Below, piece after piece: positions 37,151 to 48,621 of a DNA stretch of 64,000 nt. The translations under genes and the position numbers were made by a program. Source of the DNA: Lagenorhynchus albirostris (taxonomy: Eukaryota; Chordata; Mammalia; Artiodactyla; Delphinidae); contig NC_083105.1 in the NCBI RefSeq assembly GCF_949774975.1, positions 75,594,924 through 75,658,923 on the forward strand, read 5' to 3'. Each line of letters starts with the position of its first letter. Position 1 is the first letter of the stretch. The notes beneath the pieces are model-generated. The model did not search any database. It saw nothing but the letters and a program-made list of their open reading frames with translations, and was not told the DNA's origin.

Positions 37151-37654
37151 TCTCACATTGTCTTGATGCTGATGTCACCCTTGAAAAGCATTTATTAAAG
37201 AGTCTTATACACAGCATTTTCTAAATCAAAAAAATTTTTGCCTTTAGTAGTTTAACTCCAGATAGTCACTTACTCTTTTGTTATTGTCTTCTTATCCCTC
37301 TTTTTGAGGTAACTGCATTGAAATAGGTTTTGGACTGAAGAACATATTCATGGGAAATAAAATATATTTAATATATTCCCTTTATGAATATTTAAAAATA
37401 TGCCTTTTAATATTACAACTAACAGTGCAGGGATGATGATCAGGGTTGGGATGTTTCAGAGGTAGAATACAGTGATGGATTTCAGGGAAAGAAATTTTCA
37501 GTTACACTGTACCAACCCCCCACCATCCATCATTCCATCTTCATAGGTCAGAGATGGTATGCAGACTATGATGGGATAACATTCATAATGTCCCTTGTGG
37601 ACTTTATTTCATAATTTAAAAAATCATAATGAAAATAACAAGTTCAAAACAATT
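37151..37654. other. Unique DNA, no feature recognised
   Basis: No gene or named repeat recognised. Confidence 0.35.
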
Positions 37655-38050
37655 ATTCCAAAAGATTCTGCCTTGTCTCATTCAGACTGCCCTCCTCTCT
37701 TTATTCTACCGCTAAATAATTTTGTGATTACATGCTCTCATTGCATCTTCTCTCTCTTTTCTCTTAAGCCTAAACATCACTCTTACTTCTAACCATGCCA
37801 CCCCTCTATTTAAAAGCCACCAGTGACTCCTCATTTCCTACAGAGTGAATTCTAAACCACTTAGATTTTCAAAACCATTTGCATTCTGACCCCAGGCTGC
37901 TTATATAGTTGATTCCCTATTAGGAGCTCTCTTCCTCAATAGCACTGAACAAATAGCTATTCTTGTAGCCCATGTATGCTTTTCTGGGTCTATGGTTCTA
38001 TTTCTATTTTCCTTCCTAATGGCATGTAGTGCCTTCACTAAATCTGTAAA
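37655..38050 (+). mobile_element. L2 (LINE-2) fragment
   Basis: 'ccaccagtgactcctcattt', 'acagagtgaattctaaacca', 'atttgcattctgacccc' and the following pyrimidine-rich text follow the L2 3' consensus order. It is heavily diverged. Confidence 0.6.
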
Positions 38051-39989
38051 AGTAAATGCTATTTACTATGCTACATCCATATCATATGCAATGGCTTGTC
38101 TGTGAACTTTTTAAAGTCACCCTAACATTCAATTTCTTCAATTTCATATAGTCTATTTTTATATCGTTTTTGTTATGGACCTACACATCAAATGCTTACA
38201 GTGATGGGTAGGTCATTTGTTCCCTTTCACTGGAAATATGTAGGAATAGAACAGATATTTGATGGAACGGCTGTAGGAGGAATTATAACATTGCCTCTTG
38301 CCTAGGGATTTAGATTAAAAGAATAACCATGTGTCTTGTGATTCATTCAGCCCTCTCTTAGGTGATTTCACATATTCTCTGACAGAGTTACCAGCTATTA
38401 ATCCAGTATCTGACCACTTCCCTCCGGGATTTAATCGTGCTTTCTGGAATGTTGACTTAAAGCAAATAAAAAATATGTAAAAAAATAAATCTAGACAAGT
38501 AATCACATAAAAATGTTCTTTCTCCAAAATCTGCTCTTCATTAATTCTGCCTGACAAAGCTGCCTCTGATTGCTAAGCATAAACCTGGTGCTCTCTGATG
38601 GATACTGCTTCCCCAGCAGTCTTATAGAGTTTCATAGCTGACATTGTTACATTAAAAGTAACTGGGGTTGTGGAGGCAAAGCCTGTATTTCTATCAATTC
38701 TCTAATGTTATTTGTAAAGCTATATAATACTGATGTCACATATACTCGAAACCCCAAAGTATCTATTTTTCTGTGTGATTTGGAGGGTGATAATAACCTT
38801 CTCTTTGTAGTATTCCTCCCATTACTCCTGTCCCTTTATTCACATCATAGCATCTAGTCACATGATCTCTTCTTACCCTGATTTTCTAATTCTTTCTGGC
38901 CTTCATTTCCTTTCATGATACAAATTAGTCAATTATTTTATTGCTAGCACACCCTAAACTTGATCAGTCTGTGTGCTATCCTGGTACAAATTTCTAGATT
39001 CTCTGGTAGTAGTACAAACTGTCGGTATCAGGTCCATGCTTTACAGGAGGAAGGCAGCCTATTGAAAAATACCTGTAATCCTTTTCTAAGGGTGTTTTTT
39101 TTTTTTCCTGGGCTGAGAAGTATACTGGTCCAAATTCAAGGCAAACCAGAGTGATAGAGCATAAGTCCCCCAGAAGAGACCCTCATCCAATGACATTAGT
39201 AATTTGGTGGATAAATACCACATAATTCTTGTTCCTTAGTTGGGAGAACTGAGGCATATATTTGATTGTCCCTAGACTACCACAGAGAAACTGACCTTTC
39301 AGTTCACACAGTGGTAACTGGTTCGATAATGCATACTTTATTTCTCCATTTTTTTCCCTTCCCATTGTTATTTCCTGCTACCCTACCAATATTTTATTGT
39401 ATCACTTTCTAAAGAAACAATGCTCAGATCCTTGTTGTCTCGGGTCTGCTTGCAGGAGAACCCAAATCAAGTGAGTTGGAAACAGAAGAGGTCTTAGGAA
39501 GTAAACTCTGAGGATAGGGTTGGGGGAAATCATATCACTTGCTGGCCAGATGAAAGTAAACACTGCATTATTGATAGTAAAATGAGGTATTGAAAACCCC
39601 TGGCTTACTGAAGTACTCCACTTTCTAAGACTTTATAAACAGTGTGATTTATGATATTGGTGGAAAAGTATCAACTAGCTTCATAAATAACGTAAGCACT
39701 TAAGGGATGTAAGGAATGCTCTTAGATGGATCATGGAGTTGTCTGGCTACCATAAGAGTAATCAAACCTTAGTCACAAGATTTGCTTTCTGCTGCAGGTA
39801 GTGTGATTAACTAGAAATATTCAGTGCAACTTCTAGCACATGGCATGTTGCTATTGATTTGCAAATACATTCCTTCCAATCTCTATTGAGAAGGAGAAGC
39901 AGGAGTATTTTGCATTCATCTGACATCGGTAGTTTAGGTTTATGATAGTGCCCCCATGGACATATTTACTCTATAGTACAAATGGACCT
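38051..39989. other. Unrecognised DNA, possibly partly retroviral
   Basis: No gene. Because an ERVL-like pol remnant begins near 39990 on the plus strand, some of the 5' neighbour could be the earlier part of the same provirus, but I could not recognise it and do not claim it. Confidence 0.3.
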
Positions 39990-41165
39990 ACATTGTAGAC
40001 ATCCCACAGATGAACACATTAATCCACTTTATTGATGATATGATATGAATTGGACCTGGTAAGCAAGAAGTGACAAATTGTCTGGATGTCCTCATACAAT
40101 ACCTGTACATGAGAAGAGGGGAAATAAATCTTACAAAGATTCAGAGGGCTATCATTTTGGGTAATTTGCGGGAGAGGGTTTATTTGGGGCATGCTGAAAC
40201 ATCCAAGGTAAAGATATTGTGCTTTGTACCTTCTACAAACAAAGAACAACACTTAAGCCTACTAAGTTTTGGAGAGAGCTCATAGTAAATTTTGGAATAT
40301 AGATTGGACCCATTCAGCAAGTGATTTGGTTACTTCTCAGTTTTCAATGGAACCAGAACAAAAGGGGTATGCAGCACATTAATGCCTCAGTATACATGAC
40401 CCTCACCGTTTGATTACTTAAGTCACTATAGTCCGTGGTGCTGGAAGTATCTAAGACAGATAAAAATGTAGTGTAGAGTCTCTCATAGCCTTCATAAAGC
40501 TACCTAGGGTTCTGGAGTGAGATCCTGCCATCTGCAATTGATAATTACTACCTGTAAAGCAGCTTTAAGTCTGCCACAAGGCCCAAGTAAAAACTAAAGG
40601 CTTGATAATATGACTGAAAATTATTATACGACCAGAGGTTCCATTATGAACTGTATAGTCAGACCCAAGTCATGAGATTGATTAAAAATAGTACCAATCC
40701 ATTATAAAATGGAAATGGTACATTTGGGATAGGCATGAGAAAGGTCCAGGGGATATCAGTAAGTTGTTCCAAAGAGCATTAACTAGAGTCAGATGGGCTA
40801 TTGAAGAAAACAAGCATATAGACTGTCTATATCACTACTGCAGTATATTGGACCTGATAGCATCAGAGAGAGCCTTAGTACTTCCAACTTAGGACTCAGA
40901 AAGCATCCAACTAACATCATGACATCCTGCATAATATTACCTCAGACTAAGGGTGCATGAGATATGACAATGACATATGTCCATGGGATACTCTGGTCCT
41001 ACTGTATACTTTATTGCCTAGAAGCTGACAGATTAATAGAACACTGGAATTACCCTAAGACACAACCAAGGTATTATGAAGACACCCTGAAAGTTTTGAC
41101 TGCTCTTCTCAAGACGAGGAATAAACTTTTAACTGTTGGCCATCACATGGTCCTGTGACCACAGT
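39990..41165 (+). pseudogene. Decayed ERVL-like endogenous retrovirus pol fragment
   Basis: The plus strand contains a reverse-transcriptase active-site-like block: an 'FIDD' coding stretch at about 40029-40040, followed two codons later by an in-frame stop. Downstream are stretches at about 40120-40280, 40500-40760 and 41090-41160 that resemble ERVL/MaLR-type pol in order. Many stops and frameshifts occur, there is no gag or env, and no LTR pair was identified. It is an old, inactive copy. The assignment rests on recall of the family, and the boundaries are approximate. Confidence 0.55.
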
Positions 41166-43120
41166 ACCTTTAAAAAAAAAAAAGTTTAGGAACTAAAGGC
41201 TACAGTAGGAGTAGCTGATCCCACCATCACACCATTGAGTAACATGGGAAATTTGTACTTCCGTCCTTGTTACTGTGCTGGTGGACTAGAGATTCTGATT
41301 CCCAAGAGTAGATGTTTCTAGTAGGAAATAGTTACTTCTAACCTTCTAGTTACCCCCTACTTTCTGGTCATATTTTAAGTACTCATACCAGTAGATGAGC
41401 TGTTATCCTTATGAGAAAATACACTCTTATTATCATGAAAAAATATATTTGCTGCTACTAATTTGCACTAGAAAGGGAGAATTATAGGAAAATTCAAAGA
41501 TTTTACCAGAGTGTCTCATGGTGCTTCATGCCCAGTAATAACATAAAAGGACAGTTGCAACCATGATCTGACAAGAACAAGATAACTCAAATTTACCACA
41601 GAGATAATGATTATATTGTTAATTATAATGTAAGAAAATAGTAAAATACTCTTTCAAACAAAATTAAGTCAACTCAATGGAATGTATGTAATTTAATGCT
41701 TTTCTCCCCAACTTTACCCTTTGTGGATTATTTTCCAACTTATAGAAATAATGCACGTAAACATTTTTATAAAAGAGTGACATGGAAGCACAGTATGAAA
41801 GATAACTTTTCTCCTGTACCCTTTACACCATTGGTGAGAAATAGCCGCCTTCAGCTCCCCTCCTAGTGCTTCTAGAAAGTATCATTTTAATTTTACAAAG
41901 TCTATCTGCATAAAAAAATTGTTTAAAATCTTATTTAGATTAGATCCATCATTTACCATTATAAATTATGAAGAATTCTCATAATTCAGTACCAGTCACT
42001 GTATTTTTAAAATATTTAATGAAATAAAAGAATCGTTCTCTATTTCTTAGAGCTTGATGCACGCATGGCTAAAGGGTAGATAGGGAGTGGATGAGTGGAT
42101 AGGTGAGTGGGTAGATGGGCAGATTCTTTTGACTTAAGAAACCTTTTATTTCAAAAGGGAGACGTGTCAGGTATATTATCGGGCCCTCACTTGGAATTAG
42201 ATTCAGGATTGAATCTAAATACTGCTTTAAGACTTCCCCATCTTATTTAAGGTTCTCAAAAATTAGTCCACTTCAAATCCTATCAAATCTATATTCTTGA
42301 CCTCCTAATGTTCAGCTTCTGAATTTCATTATGTCTGTTACTCAGCTATCACTGGAATAATTAATGACCAAATCCAGCATTTGCTTGTGAATTCTTATTT
42401 AATGTTTTTTCAGCATTTGACATAGGAAATTGATCTAACCTTTAAAAAATGCTCTCCACCTTAGCTTCCAGGATGAAAATAAACATGCCCTCCTTGATCA
42501 ACTATCTTTATTTAGACTCTTTGTTAACTCTGTTGCTATACCTGCAATTAGTGTTCCTTGGGCTGGCACAATTCTATCTCTTTTGACCATCTGAATAGTC
42601 ATCTTGTACAAATTTATTTACTCCAAAAATTTATATCACTGACTAAAAGCTGATGAATCTTAACTCTGTGTATACTTGTGTGTATAATTGTATCTTATAG
42701 GCATAATTTAATAAATGGCCCCCACCACTTCCAAGATTACTATCCCTTGGTTATTCAGTTAAACACTAATCTAGGTACTGCTGTGAAGGGATTTTACAGG
42801 TATAATTAAATTCCAAAGTCAATCTTAAAATACAGATTAACTGGTTTGGTCTGGTCTAATAACATGAGTCCATAAAAGCAGAGACTTTTCTCTGTCTTGT
42901 AGCAGAAAAGGAAGTCAGATGCAGTAGCAATCGCAGAACTTAAAGAGATTTGAAACACAAGATGGACTTGGTACATATTGCTGCCTTTGAATATGGGGAT
43001 GACACATGAAAAGGAGTACAGGCAGCATCTGAGCATAGAGAAGCTCTCACCCAATAGCAATGAGACAGGTACCTAAGAACTACAGTCACAAGAAACAGAA
43101 TTAAATCAGCAGGAGGAATG
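41166..43120. other. Mostly unique DNA with a short minisatellite-like run
   Basis: A degenerate run built from 'gtggatgagtggataggt' type units lies at about 42074-42122. The first 200 bp may still belong to the ERVL-like remnant. No gene recognised. Confidence 0.4.
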
Positions 43121-43124
43121 AGCT

Positions 43125-43545
43125 TGTAATCTGATTCTTCCTCAGATCCTTCAGGTAAGAGCTCAGCTGGGTACACCTTAATTTGGGGACACATAAGACC
43201 CAATCCAGCCACTTGGGCCTAGACTTCTAAACCACTTAACAATGCACTTGAACAATGCAGGAGTTAGTGAGGTGCAAAGAGGGTCCACTCTAAATTAAAT
43301 CCACGTTTAACTTAGTGTGGACCCTCCATATATGTGATTCCTCCTTAGCTACAGTTCTGTATTAGCAGATTTAATCAACCAGGGATTGTGTAGTACTGCA
43401 GTATTTACTATTGAAAAACATCAGCATATAAGTGGACCAGCTCCGTTCAAACCCCTGTTGTTCATGGGTTAGCTGTGAGGTAATAGATTTGTTTAAGCCA
43501 CTGTTTAAGTTAATTTGCTGTGCAGCAATAGAAAACTAATACACT
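43125..43545 (+). mobile_element. MaLR-type LTR remnant split by a Tigger MITE
   Basis: The left part (43125-43236) contains 'cagatccttcaggtaagagc' and 'ttgggcctagacttctaaac'. The right part (43477-43545) contains 'tttgtttaagccactgttta' and 'gcaatagaaaactaataca'. The latter is the classic 3' end of this LTR group. The Tigger element lies between them at the expected junction. Confidence 0.5.
43237..43476 (-). mobile_element. Tigger-type DNA transposon MITE
   Basis: Imperfect terminal inverted repeats: 'aatgcacttgaacaatgcag' at the left, and at the right 'ttgttcatgggttagctg', whose reverse complement resembles the Tigger terminus. The interior 'tagtgtggaccctccatata' and 'agtactgcagtatttactat' is of Tigger/MER type. 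About 240 bp, with no transposase. Confidence 0.7.
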
Positions 43546-44685
43546 TGGCATTTCCATATCCTTCTATCAATATATTATCCCCCCTTTCTCTGACAAAAGG
43601 AGATAATTTTTAAAAGTAAATAAGGTAATGGTTAACAACCTGCATTTCAGATTTATAAGACTGAAGCTCGAACATTTATAGCCTCTGAAACTTGACATCA
43701 GTAAATTACCATTAATATTAGTAGGAATACTCAGTTAATTATAATATTATATGCTCACTCATTCAAATTAGAAACTAGTCTCTCCAGATAAATTAAGTTG
43801 AATTTACCAATTTAACTTAATAAAAATATGTACACATACATATGTAGTTTTATTCATTTCTCACTGTCTTTATCCTTATTCTGAATTCAGGTAATATTGT
43901 CTCTTATTTATAGTATTATAAAACTCCCAAGTAAGGTACTAACTTACCAAATGCAGCCACAACATCTACGAGAAAGTGCAGCCTAATAACTCTGCCATTC
44001 TTTTAATGGAAATCCTTATATTCCTTTCTGGTGTCTACAGTAAAAGCCTGGCCTCTAAATATTTAAAACAAATTCCTCTGTGCCCTTCTTTCTCAGCTTC
44101 ATCTCTGGGAACTCTCCACTTTCCTCCACAACCATGATGCTGCAATACTTATATTGTAAAGTTTCATGTTTTTATTTTTTTCTTCACACTATTCCCCACA
44201 TCTGGTTAGAAATTCTTATTTCCTTCAACTGGCTAAATTTTATTTCTCACCCAAGCTATACTTCCAAATGATCTGAGATGAGGTGCTTCTAAAAATACTC
44301 ATGCATGTGACACACCCCAAAATAAATAACCAAATTGTTTAGAGATGAAGCACTGGTATTGGGGTTTTCATTTCTACTTCTCTCTAGGTGATTCTCATAT
44401 GTGCAGGGTTGGAAAATACTAGTATAACTAAACTGAAATAGATCTAGGCTTTACTCAGCTCCATGGGGGTCACTCATTGCTTTCAGTCTGTATACTAGAT
44501 TCACTGGATTTGCTTTTTCCCACCAAATTACAGAAAACCTAGGAGCAGGGGTAAAAAAAAAAATCACTTCTTGTTTTTGAAATATGAATCATCTCATCAG
44601 TATATTCTGTAATTTCATCTGTCCACTTCACTGATCCTCTGACTTTATTGCTTCTTGTATAGGTGGAACCTCATACTACATTCAG
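43546..44685. other. Unique AT-rich DNA, no feature recognised
   Basis: No gene or named repeat recognised. Confidence 0.4.
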
Positions 44686-44800
44686 TCATTTATTTATACA
44701 TTAAGTTTTAAATGCCTGCTATGTGCCCAGAGGGTTCTAGGCATTGGGCCTGGAACTGGCAATATCCTATGGGGAAAAATAGAAATATGTACTTAATTGT
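44686..44800 (-). repeat. L2/MIR-like 3' end fragment, antisense
   Basis: 'cattcagtcatttatttata', then 'atgcctgctatgtgcccaga' and 'ttctaggcattgggcctgga', form the familiar reverse complement of an L2 3' end. Short and diverged. Confidence 0.45.
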
Positions 44801-46329
44801 GCTTTAGCATGGACCATGATAAGTATATTTATTTGATCCTTTTTATATGCAGTTAGCCTCAGAAGTTCTAGTGATTTTGACATCTTGATATTACTCATTA
44901 TTATGTGATTAACTTAGCCCTGGTAACAAGTAATGAGCATGACTTTGATATTTAAGGATTAACTAAATCGAAACGTTCTAATTAGGGACACAGGTGGTAT
45001 TAACATTGTTATAACTCAGTAAACCATATGTTTCCCAGAAGAATTTTGTCAATCTTACAATGACATGGGCAGAATATTTATAGACCAAATTGCAATAGGA
45101 CATATTTTCCTTATTATGGTCATATTACTTACATGAAGCTTGAATTCAGTCTACATGATCTTCTACACAGTTAAGGTGTCAAAATTGTTTTCTTAAAGCT
45201 CTTTCCATAGTTTCTTTATTGGGGCATGCTTAAATAAAGGTAACATGAATTTTCTTCTTTTGATTTAAAGGTTTTTGTAATCTCTTCCAAATTCAACTTT
45301 TTTCTAGTTTACATTTTCCTTTTTTCTATTCTTGGTTATTAGCATGATCACAAAAAAATTGGGTAAAGAGGGAAATGACTCTCAAAACTTTAAGATAGCT
45401 AATTTTATTTATTTTGACTTATTTATAATTATTCCTGGAAATAAAGATTGGCCAGTAACAGAATTAAATAATGCTTTCAAAGAATATAGTAAAGGCTATA
45501 TTTTCTTTTCCTTGCTTTTACAAGGATGAGATTTTCCACAAAGTTCAAGAGAGACTATATTTGTCATGACCTTTGGATTGTAAGTTGGGTCACCACAACC
45601 AGATGAATAGTGTTTATTCTACAGAGTAGATATAATAATTTTATTTTCCCCATCTAATCAAGATATTGAGAAAATAAAGTTCAGTAACTGATAATACATT
45701 TTCTCTCTATCTCTACCACCCCAAATTGATAGATAGCTATCTCTCTCCAGAGATACAGATATACAGGTATCTCTCTATACATCTACATAGATAATCTCTA
45801 TGCCTTGATCTCTCTATATATACATTTATGTATGGATATATTGATCTCTGTCTTTATATATGTAGGTGGATATAGATGGGTACTGACATTGGTGGGTAAA
45901 TAGGGAGATAAAATTATATAGATACTATTTGTAAACCTATTATCAATAATTAAGAGCCTATAAATACTTACATATCCATAGTGTCCAGAAGAGAAACTTG
46001 TTGCTAAAATATAAAGGTGTATTTTCAAAGCTTCCACCTGCTGCTGCTTTAAGTGGGTAGTATTACTAGATGTGTTTTCTATTGCTAGCATGTAGATCTA
46101 ATTGAATACCACTGTTTGTCATGGAAAATATTAGCCTTCATATTATCAAAGAATATCCACTTTCTTAAAATATATATCAGCTATATTTTCATACTTGGTA
46201 TAGAAAGTTTTTTCTTAATACCATCTTTAAAAAATACTTGCCTCTATCTAACTTTATCTGTATGACTTGAATTAAACTTATGCAATATTAATCATTACAT
46301 TTATAAAGCTACTGATCATTCCATTAGGC
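44801..46329. repeat. Unique DNA with a degenerate ATAG/TCTC-rich tract
   Basis: 45725-45880 is an impure mixture of 'gatagata', 'tctctcta' and 'tatatata' units, a decayed tetranucleotide repeat. The rest is unique AT-rich sequence without coding support. Confidence 0.45.
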
Positions 46330-46500
46330 AACACTTGGGATCTTAATGTGTAGCTGCCATTTAAAAAGATATATATTTACATGGACGAACTCATTCAATT
46401 ACCTCAACAAGCCAAATTTATAGACCAGGGATCTAAGTACAAATAAATGAGGTCATACACATAGAAAGTGGTAAGAGTTGGAACTGATTACTCCCAGCAA
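46330..46500 (-). repeat. Possible MIR remnant, antisense
   Basis: 'aactcattcaattacctcaa', 'tttatagaccagggatctaa' and 'gaaagtggtaagagttggaa' appear in MIR order on the reverse strand but are weak matches. Confidence 0.4.
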
Positions 46501-46799
46501 ATTACTTTCCAAGGCAGGATTGTTGCTATCAATTTAGAGTACCCATAAAGGCTAGACCATTTTTCTTGATTAAAATATTGTAACAGTTTACTACTATCAA
46601 GAAAATCTTAATTAAGCAAGAAAAAAGTTGAATATGAACATGTTTTTACTATAGAATTTTCAAAATATGTACATCTCTACATTTTATTAGTTTAGAAATC
46701 TGACATAGGCCAAATAGATTCAACAAATCTGAAGTGTTTTACACACATTATAAAGCAACATTTTATAGAACAATGTATGCATCTTTTCTCAATTTTAAC

Positions 46800-48292
46800 A
46801 TGAAAATCCCTAAATATCTATGTGACAAAAGTGTTTCAACATTTTTGAAAGCAAAATTGGCAGAATTAAGAGGTAAAACAGATCAAGACGATGGTTTAAA
46901 GTTTTAAAAGTACTTCTTACAGTAACTGATAAAACTGATAAATGAGTATCAGTAACAATATAGACAATGTGAGCAGAACTGTCAACCAAACTGGCCAAAT
47001 TGACATTCATGGAACAGTATAAGCAACTGTTAAAGAGTATATTTTTTGTTTCTACAGACTGATATTCACCAAGGTAGACTAGCTGCTGGGCCAAACAATA
47101 ATCAAATAACAAATCAATAACTCCATTAAACTTTAAATGATTGAAATATAACAGTCCGTGCTCTGATTACTATCTAGTTAAATTGCATATCAATAACGAT
47201 AATATATTAGTATATCATTGAATTTTTCAATTAATCAACACACATATATGAACAGTGAATCAAAAAATAAAACACCAGAGAAATTTTAAAACATTTCAAG
47301 TTGAATAATGAAAATACAGCCTATCTGAATTTGTGAGACCAGATTAAGCATTGCTTAGATGAAAATTTTTACTACAAAATCCCCATATTGGAAAAAGAAA
47401 ATGTTTAAAAGCAATGATAGATGTTTCTACATTAAGAAAGTTTTTAAAAGAGCAATTTACCCCATAGTAAATGCAAGGAAAGAAATAATAATGATGAAAG
47501 CAGTCATAAAGAGAACAGAAGGAAGAATTTTTTTAAGTGAAAACAGAGGCAAATGGTTGTTATTTGGAGAGGGAAATAAAGTTGGTAAATTCTTTACAAG
47601 ACTACTAGGTAAACAAGTGATAACACACACAAGTTATCAATAGCAGGAATAAATGAGAGAACATCATTAGACAGATGTTCAGACATTAAAAGGAGAATAA
47701 TGGGGATTTCTGAACAACATTAAATCAATAAAATAGATAACATATTTAATGGATGAATTTATAAAATTTGAGAAATAATTTCAAAAACTTTAGAAAAACA
47801 ATGTCCCAAGACTGATTCAAAAAACTAGAATTTCTGATTAAACTTATACCTATTAGACATTTAATTTTTATCCATAAACCTTCCTACAAAGAGTATATTA
47901 AAATGACTTTACAGATTTAATTGTAAATGAGAGAATACTTAACTCATTTTTGAGGACAGCATATCTCTGACACCCAAGTCTGACATAGATGTTGCAAGAA
48001 AATTACAGACCAATATCGCATTTGAAGACAAATACAAAGATCCTCCACAAAACAGCATCATATATGACAATGTATCATTGTTCAGTTAAATGTATACTCA
48101 GGAATGCAATATTTCTTCAGTATTTGAGAAGCAGCATGATTCACCACAGCAACAGAATAAAGGAAAAGTAACTCACAAAGCCATCTCAATAGGTGCAAAG
48201 AAAGCATTTGCAATACTAAAAACATATTCATGAGTTTCTGAAAACATATTCATGAGTTTTAAAAATCAGTCAACTATGAATAGAACAACTAC
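46800..48292 (+). mobile_element. Ancient L1M, sense, left part (outer layer of nest)
   Basis: The plus strand follows L1 ORF2 from the endonuclease domain into the RT domain: 'aaggtagactagctgctggg' near 47070, 'attaagaaagtttttaaaag' near 47430, 'gaaagaaataataatgatga' near 47480, 'ttacagaccaatatcgcatt' near 48003, 'atgcaatatttcttcagtat' near 48105 and 'atctcaataggtgcaaagaa' near 48184. Its frame is destroyed. It breaks at 'agaacaactac', and the missing continuation is found at 61781 beyond two inserted L1s. A 19 bp direct repeat ('aaaacatattcatgagttt') lies at 48219-48237 and 48241-48259. Confidence 0.75.
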
Positions 48293-48297
48293 TTTTT
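48284..48297. repeat. Left target-site duplication of young L1
   Basis: 'aacaactacttttt', identical to 55144-55157. Confidence 0.95.
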
Positions 48298-48621
48298 TTT
48301 TTAACATCTTTATTGGAGTATAATTGCTTTACAATGGTATGTTAGCTTCAGCTTCACAACAAAATGAATCAGTTATATACATACATATATTCCCATATCT
48401 CTTCCCGCTTGCGTCTCCCTCCCTCCCACCCTCCCTATCCCACCCCTCCAGGCGGTCACAAAGCACCGAGTTGATCTCCCTGTGCTATGCGGCTGCTTCC
48501 CACTAGCTATTTACCTTACGTTTGGTAGTGTATATATGTCCATGCCTCTTTATCGCTTTGTCACCGTTTACCCTTCCCCCTCCCCATAACCTCAAGTCCA
48601 TTCTCTAGTAAGTCTGTGTCT
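48298..48621 (-). other. L1 3'UTR with G-quadruplex tract and poly(A) signal
   Basis: The sense strand (minus) carries a G-rich tract (plus-strand C tract at 48415-48450) with at least five runs of three or more G, a standard G-quadruplex pattern and a conserved L1 3'UTR feature. AATAAA is at 48309-48314 (plus strand TTTATT), about 10 nt from the tail. The tail is only about ten A, partly shared with the target duplication. Confidence 0.9.

Noticed and set aside
42806..43212. Cysteine/serine-rich frames of 84-90 codons
   Set aside because: They are short, overlap an LTR remnant, and show no signal peptide followed by a mature domain or other supporting feature.
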